Source: Oleiharenicola lentus (GTDB lineage Bacteria > Verrucomicrobiota > Verrucomicrobiia > Opitutales > Opitutaceae). From it: a stretch of 64,000 bases of DNA. Location: contig NZ_SDHX01000001.1 of the NCBI RefSeq assembly GCF_004118375.1, forward strand, positions 1,243,693 to 1,307,692, in the 5' to 3' direction. Of this stretch, positions 16,332 through 24,074 are shown one piece after another (position 1 is the first letter of the stretch; each line of letters begins with the position of its first letter). The notes beneath the pieces are model-generated. The model was not told where the DNA came from. It searched no databases and worked only from the letters and a program-made list of their open reading frames with translations. The translations under genes were made by a program, and so were the position numbers.

Positions 16332-17306
16332 TTAATCCCACTGGGTTACCATTTTCTCAAAATGCCACCTGAACGCATCTGGATGCACCCGCAGGGCAGG
16401 AGTAGATGCTTCATTAATTTCGCATCCGGCAAATTGATTCAGGTAGGAGTTTACGGTCATCGCGCTAACCCTTCTTGGGATATAAATCCTACGGGTATGG
16501 GAGATACCAAACAGGCCTTTGTCGAAGGCCCAATGTAGAGTTTGAGACAATGCGAAACCGTTGCGGATGTCATCAGTTCCTCCTTCACTCAGTGGCACGA
16601 CGTGAGCGGATTCGGCTTCGTAGAGTTCTGTGGGGGTTGCGATCACAATTCCACTCACTGCGCACCTTCGCGAATATTCTCTTCGAACTCTCTCACTAAA
16701 AACCGAGCTACGCGCAATCCGCCCCTGTCGTGTCTCTGCACGCGGGACAGTCGTCCTCAATAGCTGGAAGGGTTGTCGTATGGCATCTGTGATCTCAGAA
16801 CTTGCTACGATAAGATCAGATTGGGTGACTGGCATCACGTTTGTGGAGAGAGGACCCCATCGCCGGCCTTCTGTGTATTCTTCGATAACCGCGAATTCAG
16901 GGGCATTCCTTTTGATTAGAACTAGCCTGAACCGATTAAGAAGCATCGCGCGTCGTTGCATGATGAGGATATCTCCTTCTTCAGCACGATTCCGCAGAGG
17001 CTGAAATCCATCGGTTATTCGACTTTCTGGAGAGCGTGTTCCTCCCCACGTCTGAAATTGGTATCGAACAACTCCGTTTGCCAGATGTATTGTGCCGACA
17101 AACATCTCGACGAGCAAGTGCCGGTCGACCGTCGGTTCGTTTGGGTTTGTCCTGTTTTCATCCAAAACTGGCAGGAATCGTCTTAGATCCTTCGGTAGGA
17201 CCATACCGGCTTGGTGGCCGATTGCTCCCCCGGTGTCGTTATGCGCAAGACGCTTGAAGAATGGAGCATCCCATTCCGGAGATTGGAGGAAGGTTAGGAT
17301 GCTCAT
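16332..17306 (-). CDS. HNH restriction endonuclease with EcoRII-N-like DNA-binding domain
   Basis: 324 residues. The N-terminal half has the hallmark of the EcoRII N-terminal (B3-like) DNA-recognition domain: KRLAHNDTGGAIGHQAGMVL followed by PKDLRRFLP. The C-terminal part is an HNH nuclease: CAVSG at the first metal position, then ESAHVVPLSEGGTDDIRNGF and LHWAFDKGLFGI, the classic His/Asn arrangement. It should therefore be the restriction partner of the adjacent methyltransferase. The gap to that gene is 21 bp. Base composition is visibly lower in G+C than the surroundings (about half in a line I counted), suggesting acquisition. The recognition site cannot be read from sequence. Confidence 0.88.
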   Translation of the reverse strand: MSILTFLQSPEWDAPFFKRLAHNDTGGAIGHQAGMVLPKDLRRFLPVLDENRTNPNEPTVDRHLLVEMFVGTIHLANGVVRYQFQTWGGTRSPESRITDGFQPLRNRAEEGDILIMQRRAMLLNRFRLVLIKRNAPEFAVIEEYTEGRRWGPLSTNVMPVTQSDLIVASSEITDAIRQPFQLLRTTVPRAETRQGRIARSSVFSERVRREYSRRCAVSGIVIATPTELYEAESAHVVPLSEGGTDDIRNGFALSQTLHWAFDKGLFGISHTRRIYIPRRVSAMTVNSYLNQFAGCEINEASTPALRVHPDAFRWHFEKMVTQWD

Positions 17307-17327
17307 AATCTAGAAGATTTCGAATCC

Positions 17328-18545
17328 TCAGTTCGTTCGTTTCAGTTTCTGCTTATACACTACATTTTTGGAATGAGCCGGTAGGGCGATGCTAATTTTG
17401 CTCTCGGCTGACGTTAGGTGCAATTCCGGTGTGAAGCCAACTGGTCTGCTCAGTGCAGCAACGACTTCCTGTGCAATTTTGGCGACCACGGGCATCACGA
17501 CAGAGTTTCCGAACTGCCGATAAGCTTGTGTATCTGAGACCGGAATTTTGTGAGATTCCGGATAGCCCATAAGCCTAGCGCATTCGCGTGGTGTCAGGCG
17601 ACGCGGAATGCGCCCCGAACCCTGATCGATCAGGATTTCAGAGCCATCCTTGTGATAACGCGCGCTCAGAGTTCGTGCGGTCATTGTTCCGTCCACCTTG
17701 CCGAAGCCGAAACCGTTGCCGGCAGCGGCATGCTTCTTGGCGTAGTTTTGCAAATACTCCCACAGCTTCGGTGTGAGAGTGTATTTCGGGTCTACTTCTT
17801 TATCCAAGATCGACGCGAGTTTAGGGCCTTTGGCCGGGAACTTTGGGAACTCGAAATACCTGGGGGTTTTAAAACCGACTAGGAAAATGCGCTCCCGGTG
17901 TTGAGGAACAAGCCCGATGGCATCGATTACCTTGTAATAGACCTGATAGCCGAGAGCTTCGGTAAGGGTCTCGTGTATGACTTTGAAGGTGCGCCCGCCA
18001 TCGTGGCTCTTGAGGTTTTTGACGTTCTCCAAGACAAACGCTTCTGGTTTGTGGTAATCAAGTATGTCGGCGATCGAGAAAAACAGGTTGCCCTGTTTCT
18101 CGTCATCGAAGCCATGTTTGCGCCCAAGACTGTTTTTCTTAGAGACACCAGCTAAGCTGAAGGGCTGGCACGGAAAGCCGCCGCAGAGAATATCATGTTC
18201 TGGTATATCGGCTACCGCTACGGAATGAATATCTCCGACAGGCTTGTGCCCGAAATTGGCCTCATAAGTGATCTGCGAGTATTTATCCCAATCGCTCGAG
18301 AACACGCATTTGGCACCCACGCTTTCAAAGGCATAGCGGAATCCGCCAATGCCGCAGAAGAGATCAATAAAACGTAGGGGATGGTGCGGTGTGCTTCCAT
18401 TTACACTATACGCTCCTTGTTCCTCCTTGATGCAGGAGGTCTTTTTCTTTTTGTGAGCAATCTTAGTATTCAAGTGGGTTATGGATTTAAAGTCACGTCG
18501 GCTATGAGCAAGCCCTGTCACGTCTTTCCGCCAGAATAGCTGCAA
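17328..18545 (-). CDS. DNA (cytosine-5) methyltransferase; 5' end uncertain or frameshifted
   Basis: Contains all the core C5-methylase motifs: motif [12 protein letters not shown], motif [11 protein letters not shown] with the catalytic Cys, motif [11 protein letters not shown], motif [15 protein letters not shown], and motifs [18 protein letters not shown] and [10 protein letters not shown]. It should methylate the site cut by the adjacent HNH enzyme, and Vsr repairs its deamination products. The continuous frame has no ATG before motif I; the first start is a TTG at 18545, giving about 70 extra residues. In another frame there is AGGAG (18413-18417) then ATG (18400-18398), reading MEAHRTIP. 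One additional C in the CCCC run (18377-18380) would join that start to [10 protein letters not shown] base deletion, a sequencing error, or an atypical start are all possible. The region is lower in G+C than its surroundings. Confidence 0.9.
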   Translation of the reverse strand: MQLFWRKDVTGLAHSRRDFKSITHLNTKIAHKKKKTSCIKEEQGAYSVNGSTPHHPLRFIDLFCGIGGFRYAFESVGAKCVFSSDWDKYSQITYEANFGHKPVGDIHSVAVADIPEHDILCGGFPCQPFSLAGVSKKNSLGRKHGFDDEKQGNLFFSIADILDYHKPEAFVLENVKNLKSHDGGRTFKVIHETLTEALGYQVYYKVIDAIGLVPQHRERIFLVGFKTPRYFEFPKFPAKGPKLASILDKEVDPKYTLTPKLWEYLQNYAKKHAAAGNGFGFGKVDGTMTARTLSARYHKDGSEILIDQGSGRIPRRLTPRECARLMGYPESHKIPVSDTQAYRQFGNSVVMPVVAKIAQEVVAALSRPVGFTPELHLTSAESKISIALPAHSKNVVYKQKLKRTN

Positions 18546-18671
18546 TGACTGACAGCCTTATGTCAGGAGGCACATAGTATGGCTCAAAGGTAAGCAGCAC
18601 GCGGCTCCGGACTTTCGTTCGTGACCTGACGGCCTGTCCGCTGGCCCCTATATAACCATCGTGGCGGAAGA

Positions 18672-21500
18672 TTACACGCTGAATGCGATGCGTTGTCCCG
18701 GCCCATCCGGCCGTGGAATCACAATTCCGAATCCCATGACAGGTAGGTTCTCCCTAGGCTTTCCCGAAGCGAGCAGTTCCCTAGTCGGATAAAACAGGAG
18801 GACACCGGTCCGTTTCCGCGGTTTGAGGCTGGATTCAAAATTACCTTCCGCTCCCCCCACCAGCCACTTCGCAAATGCGAGGTGCTTCGGAGAGGAATAC
18901 ACACCGAACCGGGATGCTGTTTCCAATCGGGTGCGGGAAATACATTCGAAGCTTTCTGGCCCGACATTCCACGGTCGTGCGTCTCCACTGATCTGCGGCG
19001 CAAGGAATAGCCAAGAGTCCACTGGCGCTAAATTCCGACTGAGAAATTCAATCTCTGCGGCTATCGGGTTGTCGGTCCTGTCCCATTTGGTTCCACTCAG
19101 CAGAGACACCACTTCTGCATGAGATGCCAGTGCCCATTTGTATTTGATACCGGGCGATCGCGAACCGGATGCAGAGACCTCCACCTCGGCTATCCTGAGT
19201 TTAGAGATGAATTTTGAAAAAAGCCGTTCATTGGTCTTACGCCCCGAGCTCGCGGCGGCTTGGCTCGTCGGCTCGCGGTAGTCAAACGCGGCCCACGTGA
19301 TTCTGGCATAATACATCTTGGCCCGCGATGTCGGCCGAAGGCGGGGATGCGAATTAAACACTAAGGCGGGCACCTCAAGGGGAGTTATGCCGCCCTTCCC
19401 TTCATACATTGCCAGCTGGGCTCGAAAATCTTCCTCGTCGCGGCACATTAATTCAAACGCACGGTAGAGATCGATGGTCGCATTGCCGGTCTTGCTGACT
19501 GGTTCAGACCTTCCTATGAACAGCCTCACCAGATCGGAGAAGCCGGGCCTGTAACCGAACCAGCGCCCCATCTGCATGAGTGTATCTTGCATTTTGGACC
19601 GGCGCCGGAAATAGGAGACCGTCAAGCCTTCGATCGTGTAGCCGCGTGACAGCTTTGTCCCTCCAACGATTATTTTCCACACGCCTCCGCGGGCGTCAAA
19701 GTCGGGAACTTCCGCGCCCTCCGCGCTGTTCACCATCAGGACGGGACTCTTGCCTTTCCGGATCTCATCCAGCGCAGCACCAAGATACGGCCGCAGTTCG
19801 GAAAGGTTTTTCGGCATCCGCAATCCATGGAGCTGTCCACGGTCTTTCCAGACCGGCCGGATGTCGTCATCCAGCAGCTTCTGTAGGCGCGGCGCGTAGG
19901 AACTGGGCGAGTCGTATCCGGCCTTCCTCCACAGTGCCTCAATCCTCCGGACCAGGAGCTTGTGGTCATCCTTGCTGACCGAATGATGAACCAGCATTGT
20001 ATGGTGCTTAAATTCCAGTCCGTCCTTTTCTTCCCGGAATTTCTTGATGGCGCCTGTCAGGACAAAGAGGTCCAACGCCTCCAGTAGGCGGTCATCTCCT
20101 GGGGCCTCTCTTGTCGGTATGTCCCTTATATAGGCCTTTTCGTTTGAAAGATGGCCCGGTTCTACTGGTTCGAAGTCGATGAATTCCTGGGCGCCCATGT
20201 AGCCGCCCGGCCGCGGGAGCGAGATGATGAAGCTGCGCGGATAGATGTCCTGGGAATCCTTCGGGTTGATGAATACGTTTGCAAAGGGAGTCGCGGTGTA
20301 TCCGAGGTAGTTGGCGCGGGGTAGCAGCTTCAGGATGGCGACAATGTCCTCGTTGATTGCGCTTCTTTTGCGGTCGACGGCCTTGGGGTTCACGGTGTTC
20401 ACCGAGGCTTGGTCCGATTCATCGTCGATGATGAGCGTCGGAACCTCCGCGCACTTCTCCTTGCCGACGGCGCGAAGCTCTTCCTTGAGTGCCTTCAGCC
20501 GCTCGCGCTGTTTTTTCACGACCGCAATCCGGGCGCCGGCGTGATCCAGATTTTCGCGGTCATACAGCGGCAGCCTGCGATCGCGCTTCTCGAACTCAAA
20601 CTCCAACGGGTTCAGGCCGGCATCCCTCTGCCTGAAATCCTCATGGCTGGTAAGCCGGTGAATGTCGACATGCCCGAGCAGGCTCGGCAGCTTCCCGTAG
20701 GTGATGAACTTGTCCGGCCAGCCTTCGTCCTCGACGTAGTCGTGCCCGACATCCGGTTCGGATGCGCCGCGTAGGATATTCTCCCGGCCCACTAGCTGCA
20801 TGTCCAAGCGCCGCTGGGTCTGGTTGCGTAGTAGATTGGTCGTGCCGGACAGGACGATGATGAGGCGGTATCCCGCATCGATCGCCTTGGCGATGACCGC
20901 GGTGAAGTTCGTCGTCTTTCCGCTTTGCACGTGCCCGACCACGAGGCCCCGCGCCTGGTAGATGTCGGCGGAAGCTGGGTCGGCGAGGCGTTCGATGACC
21001 CGATCGGCGGATGCGTCGACAGAATTGATCCCGTCATTGTCGATTTTGCCCTGCTTGCGCAGGAATTTCCGGAGCCGTTTCCAGTAGAAATTGTGCTTCC
21101 GTCGGAAGTCCAAGGTATACCAATCCTGCAAGGCCTTCGGGTCTTCGATCACCGTGGCCTTTGCGCCTTGGTATGGGGGCAGGTGCTTCTCCAGCGCCGC
21201 TCGCAGCGGGCCGTCTACGCGCAGGAGATCGTAGACGCGGTTGCGCCGGGCAATCGTGTTCGGCGCGGTAGATCCGGTCCACGCGGCGTTTCCCTCATAG
21301 TCCCAGATGCTCAGATGCTCGTTGAGCAACTTGCGGACCTCATCGTTCGGGCCCGCGCCGATGCGTTTCGGCAGCTCGCGCCCGGCGCCGCCGGCGTCCG
21401 CCTGCTCTGCATAGAAGTCGATGGCCCTCATCAGCGGGCTCGGTCCGCCGTTCATTCCGGCGAGAGCCTGGGAAATGATAGATTCCAGCTTGTCGCTCAT
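18672..21500 (-). CDS. Z1-type superfamily 2 helicase/ATPase of the defence island
   Basis: 942 residues, fitting the Z1-domain family. Walker A is GHVQSGKTTNF, Walker B is LIIDDESDQAS, followed by the SF2-like GYTATPFANV. The C-terminal helicase lobe has GGTKLSRGYTIEGLTVSYF and QMGRWFGYRPGF with an arginine-finger-like motif. Z1 proteins are known from computational work on restriction-modification islands, where they occur with MORC/MutL-like ATPases and nuclease-fold proteins; they are thought to translocate or remodel DNA. The ATG at 21500 overlaps the previous gene's stop (ATGA). The next gene, the methyltransferase, starts 126 bp downstream, so it may have a second promoter. Confidence 0.88.
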   Translation of the reverse strand: MSDKLESIISQALAGMNGGPSPLMRAIDFYAEQADAGGAGRELPKRIGAGPNDEVRKLLNEHLSIWDYEGNAAWTGSTAPNTIARRNRVYDLLRVDGPLRAALEKHLPPYQGAKATVIEDPKALQDWYTLDFRRKHNFYWKRLRKFLRKQGKIDNDGINSVDASADRVIERLADPASADIYQARGLVVGHVQSGKTTNFTAVIAKAIDAGYRLIIVLSGTTNLLRNQTQRRLDMQLVGRENILRGASEPDVGHDYVEDEGWPDKFITYGKLPSLLGHVDIHRLTSHEDFRQRDAGLNPLEFEFEKRDRRLPLYDRENLDHAGARIAVVKKQRERLKALKEELRAVGKEKCAEVPTLIIDDESDQASVNTVNPKAVDRKRSAINEDIVAILKLLPRANYLGYTATPFANVFINPKDSQDIYPRSFIISLPRPGGYMGAQEFIDFEPVEPGHLSNEKAYIRDIPTREAPGDDRLLEALDLFVLTGAIKKFREEKDGLEFKHHTMLVHHSVSKDDHKLLVRRIEALWRKAGYDSPSSYAPRLQKLLDDDIRPVWKDRGQLHGLRMPKNLSELRPYLGAALDEIRKGKSPVLMVNSAEGAEVPDFDARGGVWKIIVGGTKLSRGYTIEGLTVSYFRRRSKMQDTLMQMGRWFGYRPGFSDLVRLFIGRSEPVSKTGNATIDLYRAFELMCRDEEDFRAQLAMYEGKGGITPLEVPALVFNSHPRLRPTSRAKMYYARITWAAFDYREPTSQAAASSGRKTNERLFSKFISKLRIAEVEVSASGSRSPGIKYKWALASHAEVVSLLSGTKWDRTDNPIAAEIEFLSRNLAPVDSWLFLAPQISGDARPWNVGPESFECISRTRLETASRFGVYSSPKHLAFAKWLVGGAEGNFESSLKPRKRTGVLLFYPTRELLASGKPRENLPVMGFGIVIPRPDGPGQRIAFSV

Positions 21501-22525
21501 CGTTTTTTCACGGAGCCGAAAAGCGTCCGGTTGAATTGCTTTGTGCCGTGAGCGACTCCGAGACCATCCACGTTGATCGAATATTCGACGTGCTTTATCC
21601 GTGCAACCGCCAATTGGCCGAGACTGTCCAAGGTCCCGGGAACGATCGCGGGAAAATCACCGCTTACGGGAATAGCCATCATCGGAGCCCGGAGATGGTA
21701 ATACGACCGGTAGTGCGGAGCATCTTCGTCCTCCCATCCCTGCTGCCGGATCCGGTCTCGGATCAGCTCTGCCGCGGCGGGTGCGGCGGCCCCCGCCGAT
21801 GCGAGCACGGAGGCTACCATATCCGGCAGCGAAACTGCGCTGCCGCTGGGCCCCGCCCTAGTGAGCTGGACAGATACGAGATACAGCTCGCGTGAACCCT
21901 TGGGGGAAAGCTGGCCGAGGGATCCGATGTGGTGAATCCGCTGTTCCTGCGTGGTCGACTTAACCTCCACATCCGCTTCCGGAAGCACGAAATCGTGCTC
22001 CTCCGAATCCGGTCCGAACCAGGAGTCAGCCGCAGCCTGCCAGCCAAGGACACCGGCGGCCCGCTCCAGGAACAGGAGCTCCCCGAGCAGCCCGGTCTGA
22101 GCCGTCTCCGGCATAAGAGATCTGCTGCGTATCAGCGCGGCCCATGATTTCAGGGTCTGGGTCACCGCGTCGTCGAGCAGTTGTTTGTTGATTTGCACAC
22201 GGTCCGCGATTGCGCAGCAGAGACTGTAGAAATCGCGGTAGAGCGCCGGGTTCCCGGTGGAGACTTCCAGTGCGGTTTTCTCCGCGACGCCGATTTCCCG
22301 CACGGTGACTTCCGTAAGCCGGTTTGTAACTGTCCCCGTGCTGCGGGCAAAAAAGCGGGCGCCGATACGGCGGCCGCCAGGTTCGGTAAAGAAGTGCACT
22401 TCCGGCGGCCCGGCTGAGGACTCGACCGAGGGTTGTTCGCGATTGATGCGCTTCTCGAAAACTTCCCATCGCAGGCGATGCGCACCGACGAGACTGCGGG
22501 ATGGCTTGCCTACACGCCTGCCCAT
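21497..22525 (-). CDS. PD-(D/E)XK nuclease-fold protein (DUF4420-like)
   Basis: 342 residues with the start I prefer. The nuclease core reads GLLGELLFLE, then EEHDFVLPEADVEVKSTTQ, giving the E...D...ExK arrangement of PD-(D/E)XK enzymes, as in DUF4420-type proteins found next to Z1 helicases. Several starts lie upstream, but the ATG at 22525 is preceded by GGAGG at proper spacing and overlaps the end of the MORC gene by 16 nt (ATGGGCAGGCGTGTAG contains the upstream TAG). The longer frames would only read through that gene. It is probably the nuclease subunit acting with the MORC ATPase and Z1 helicase. Whether it cuts or only binds DNA cannot be decided here. Confidence 0.85.
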   Translation of the reverse strand: MGRRVGKPSRSLVGAHRLRWEVFEKRINREQPSVESSAGPPEVHFFTEPGGRRIGARFFARSTGTVTNRLTEVTVREIGVAEKTALEVSTGNPALYRDFYSLCCAIADRVQINKQLLDDAVTQTLKSWAALIRSRSLMPETAQTGLLGELLFLERAAGVLGWQAAADSWFGPDSEEHDFVLPEADVEVKSTTQEQRIHHIGSLGQLSPKGSRELYLVSVQLTRAGPSGSAVSLPDMVASVLASAGAAAPAAAELIRDRIRQQGWEDEDAPHYRSYYHLRAPMMAIPVSGDFPAIVPGTLDSLGQLAVARIKHVEYSINVDGLGVAHGTKQFNRTLFGSVKKR

Positions 22526-24060
22526 TGCGCCTCCAGTTTCAAGGCGGCATTCGCGGATGCCTGGATTGCCTCGAGCCGCATTCGTTCCACAGGACCAATG
22601 CGCTGCCCGGCGAGCAGGGATTCGAAAACGAAGTAGAGCAACGTCCGCAGCAACGGAAGGTCTGTGCCTCCCCCGTGAGCGCCGCGCAGCAGCATTTTCC
22701 GGTAGCGGTCGTTGAGGATTATTTTCCGGTTCTCTTGGTCGATATGGATGAATCCCAAGCCCTTTTTCTTGGACCAGCCGATCGAGCATTTTCGTCCGCG
22801 AACAAACCGCACGTCTTGATTTTCGAGAACCTTCTGCACTTCAGCGGGTATGCCGCTGCCGGGCGCGACGAGCGGACGGGGCTTCTGTTCTCCGCGGCGC
22901 CGATAGACTTCGTCCGCTGTTTTGAGATAATCCTCGATAGACGAGCCATCGCGGGCGCGCGCATTTTCGATGGCACTCGCAAACGTTGCCGGAACGTCCA
23001 CCCCTGCCTTGTTGCTTCTCACTTTGAGATACCCGCGCAGCGTGTCCGGAATGTCGACTTCGATCCGGGCAAGGCTCATATGCGGTTCGTTCGTGCCGAT
23101 CAGACCGCACCAGCCTCCGTCTTGAATGAGCCGGTCGTGGCGGAAGAAATAAAACCCTTGATGGTCCGCCACGCGCCCCCCGCCCAGTTTGTAGCCCTCG
23201 TCCTTGGATTTCTTACGCCAGATATGCCCTCGCATTGTAACGTTCCCTACATTTGGAAATCGAACCACGAAGTCTTTTGGAAATCCGCGGGCGCCACTCA
23301 GATCCTTCGGCGGAAAGGGGTTCATAGGTAGGACTTGACTCGGAGGGCCTACCTCGCCCGTGTCTGACTCCTCGACCTCAATCTGGATGCGAACCTGTTT
23401 CCGCGAGAGAAAACGGTGAAGCTTGAGGCCGAGGTGGTTCTTGATGCGCGTTTTCGCCGACTCCAAGTATTCATCCAACCCCGTGTGAAGCCGATCAAAA
23501 TCGTAGACATCGTCCCATCTGACGACGGTTCCCTTTCTGATTGCACCTAGTGTGCCCCAGTTGTGTCCGAGGATGGTCTCTGCACTGCGTTTCGTAAGAA
23601 TATCGAGCTGCCAGTCATGTTTTTTTATGCCGGCCTTCGTCCACCGCCTGCCCACCGCTTCGCCGGCGCGAGCCCGCGAAGCGACGATCAGGCTGTCGGC
23701 CTGGCTGAGGGAGGCCGTCTTAAGGCCAACGCCAAACATCCCCAAGTCCCGGCTCTTGTAGGCGCGCCGGGCTGCAAACTGCATAGCCAGCCGAATGCCC
23801 GTCGCGGTCATGCCGTCGCCATCGTCGGCGATGCAAAGACTGGTTAGTTTACGTTTGGTCCGAATGAAGCGAATTAGAACATTGCGAGCCCGTGCGTCGA
23901 TCGAGTTGTCAACGAGATCTGCTATGCTCGCCTCAAGCGGATAATCACGTTCGAGGGCATCAAGAATGTCAGGTGTTGGTCGAACTGTCTCTTGCCCGCT
24001 AAATTCAACGCCTTCAAAACTACCGTCTCCTTTCCCCTCACTTGGCGCCGGATTATTCAT
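22510..24060 (-). CDS. MORC/HSP90-like GHKL ATPase of the defence island
   Basis: 516 residues with an N-terminal GHKL ATP-binding fold: N box SIADLVDNSIDARA, G1 box IADDGDGM, G2 box DLGMFGVGLKTASLS. The N-box position that is catalytic Glu in MutL is Asp here, as I recall for prokaryotic MORC-like proteins. A downstream S5-like domain includes GFYFFRHDRLIQDGGW. MORC-type ATPases act as ATP-dependent clamps on DNA; in restriction-modification islands they pair with Z1 helicases and nuclease-fold proteins. It is the first gene of the island, beginning 14 nt after the parC stop on the same strand, with only a weak ribosome site. It may depend on parC transcription or on a promoter inside the end of parC. 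Confidence 0.87.
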   Translation of the reverse strand: MNNPAPSEGKGDGSFEGVEFSGQETVRPTPDILDALERDYPLEASIADLVDNSIDARARNVLIRFIRTKRKLTSLCIADDGDGMTATGIRLAMQFAARRAYKSRDLGMFGVGLKTASLSQADSLIVASRARAGEAVGRRWTKAGIKKHDWQLDILTKRSAETILGHNWGTLGAIRKGTVVRWDDVYDFDRLHTGLDEYLESAKTRIKNHLGLKLHRFLSRKQVRIQIEVEESDTGEVGPPSQVLPMNPFPPKDLSGARGFPKDFVVRFPNVGNVTMRGHIWRKKSKDEGYKLGGGRVADHQGFYFFRHDRLIQDGGWCGLIGTNEPHMSLARIEVDIPDTLRGYLKVRSNKAGVDVPATFASAIENARARDGSSIEDYLKTADEVYRRRGEQKPRPLVAPGSGIPAEVQKVLENQDVRFVRGRKCSIGWSKKKGLGFIHIDQENRKIILNDRYRKMLLRGAHGGGTDLPLLRTLLYFVFESLLAGQRIGPVERMRLEAIQASANAALKLEAQWAGV

Positions 24061-24074
24061 GATTTTCTTTCGAG

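Noticed and set aside
22526-22789. Upstream extension of the PD-(D/E)XK gene to 22789
   Set aside because: It would overlap the MORC gene by 280 bp; the ATG at 22525 has a strong ribosome site and a typical 16-nt overlap.
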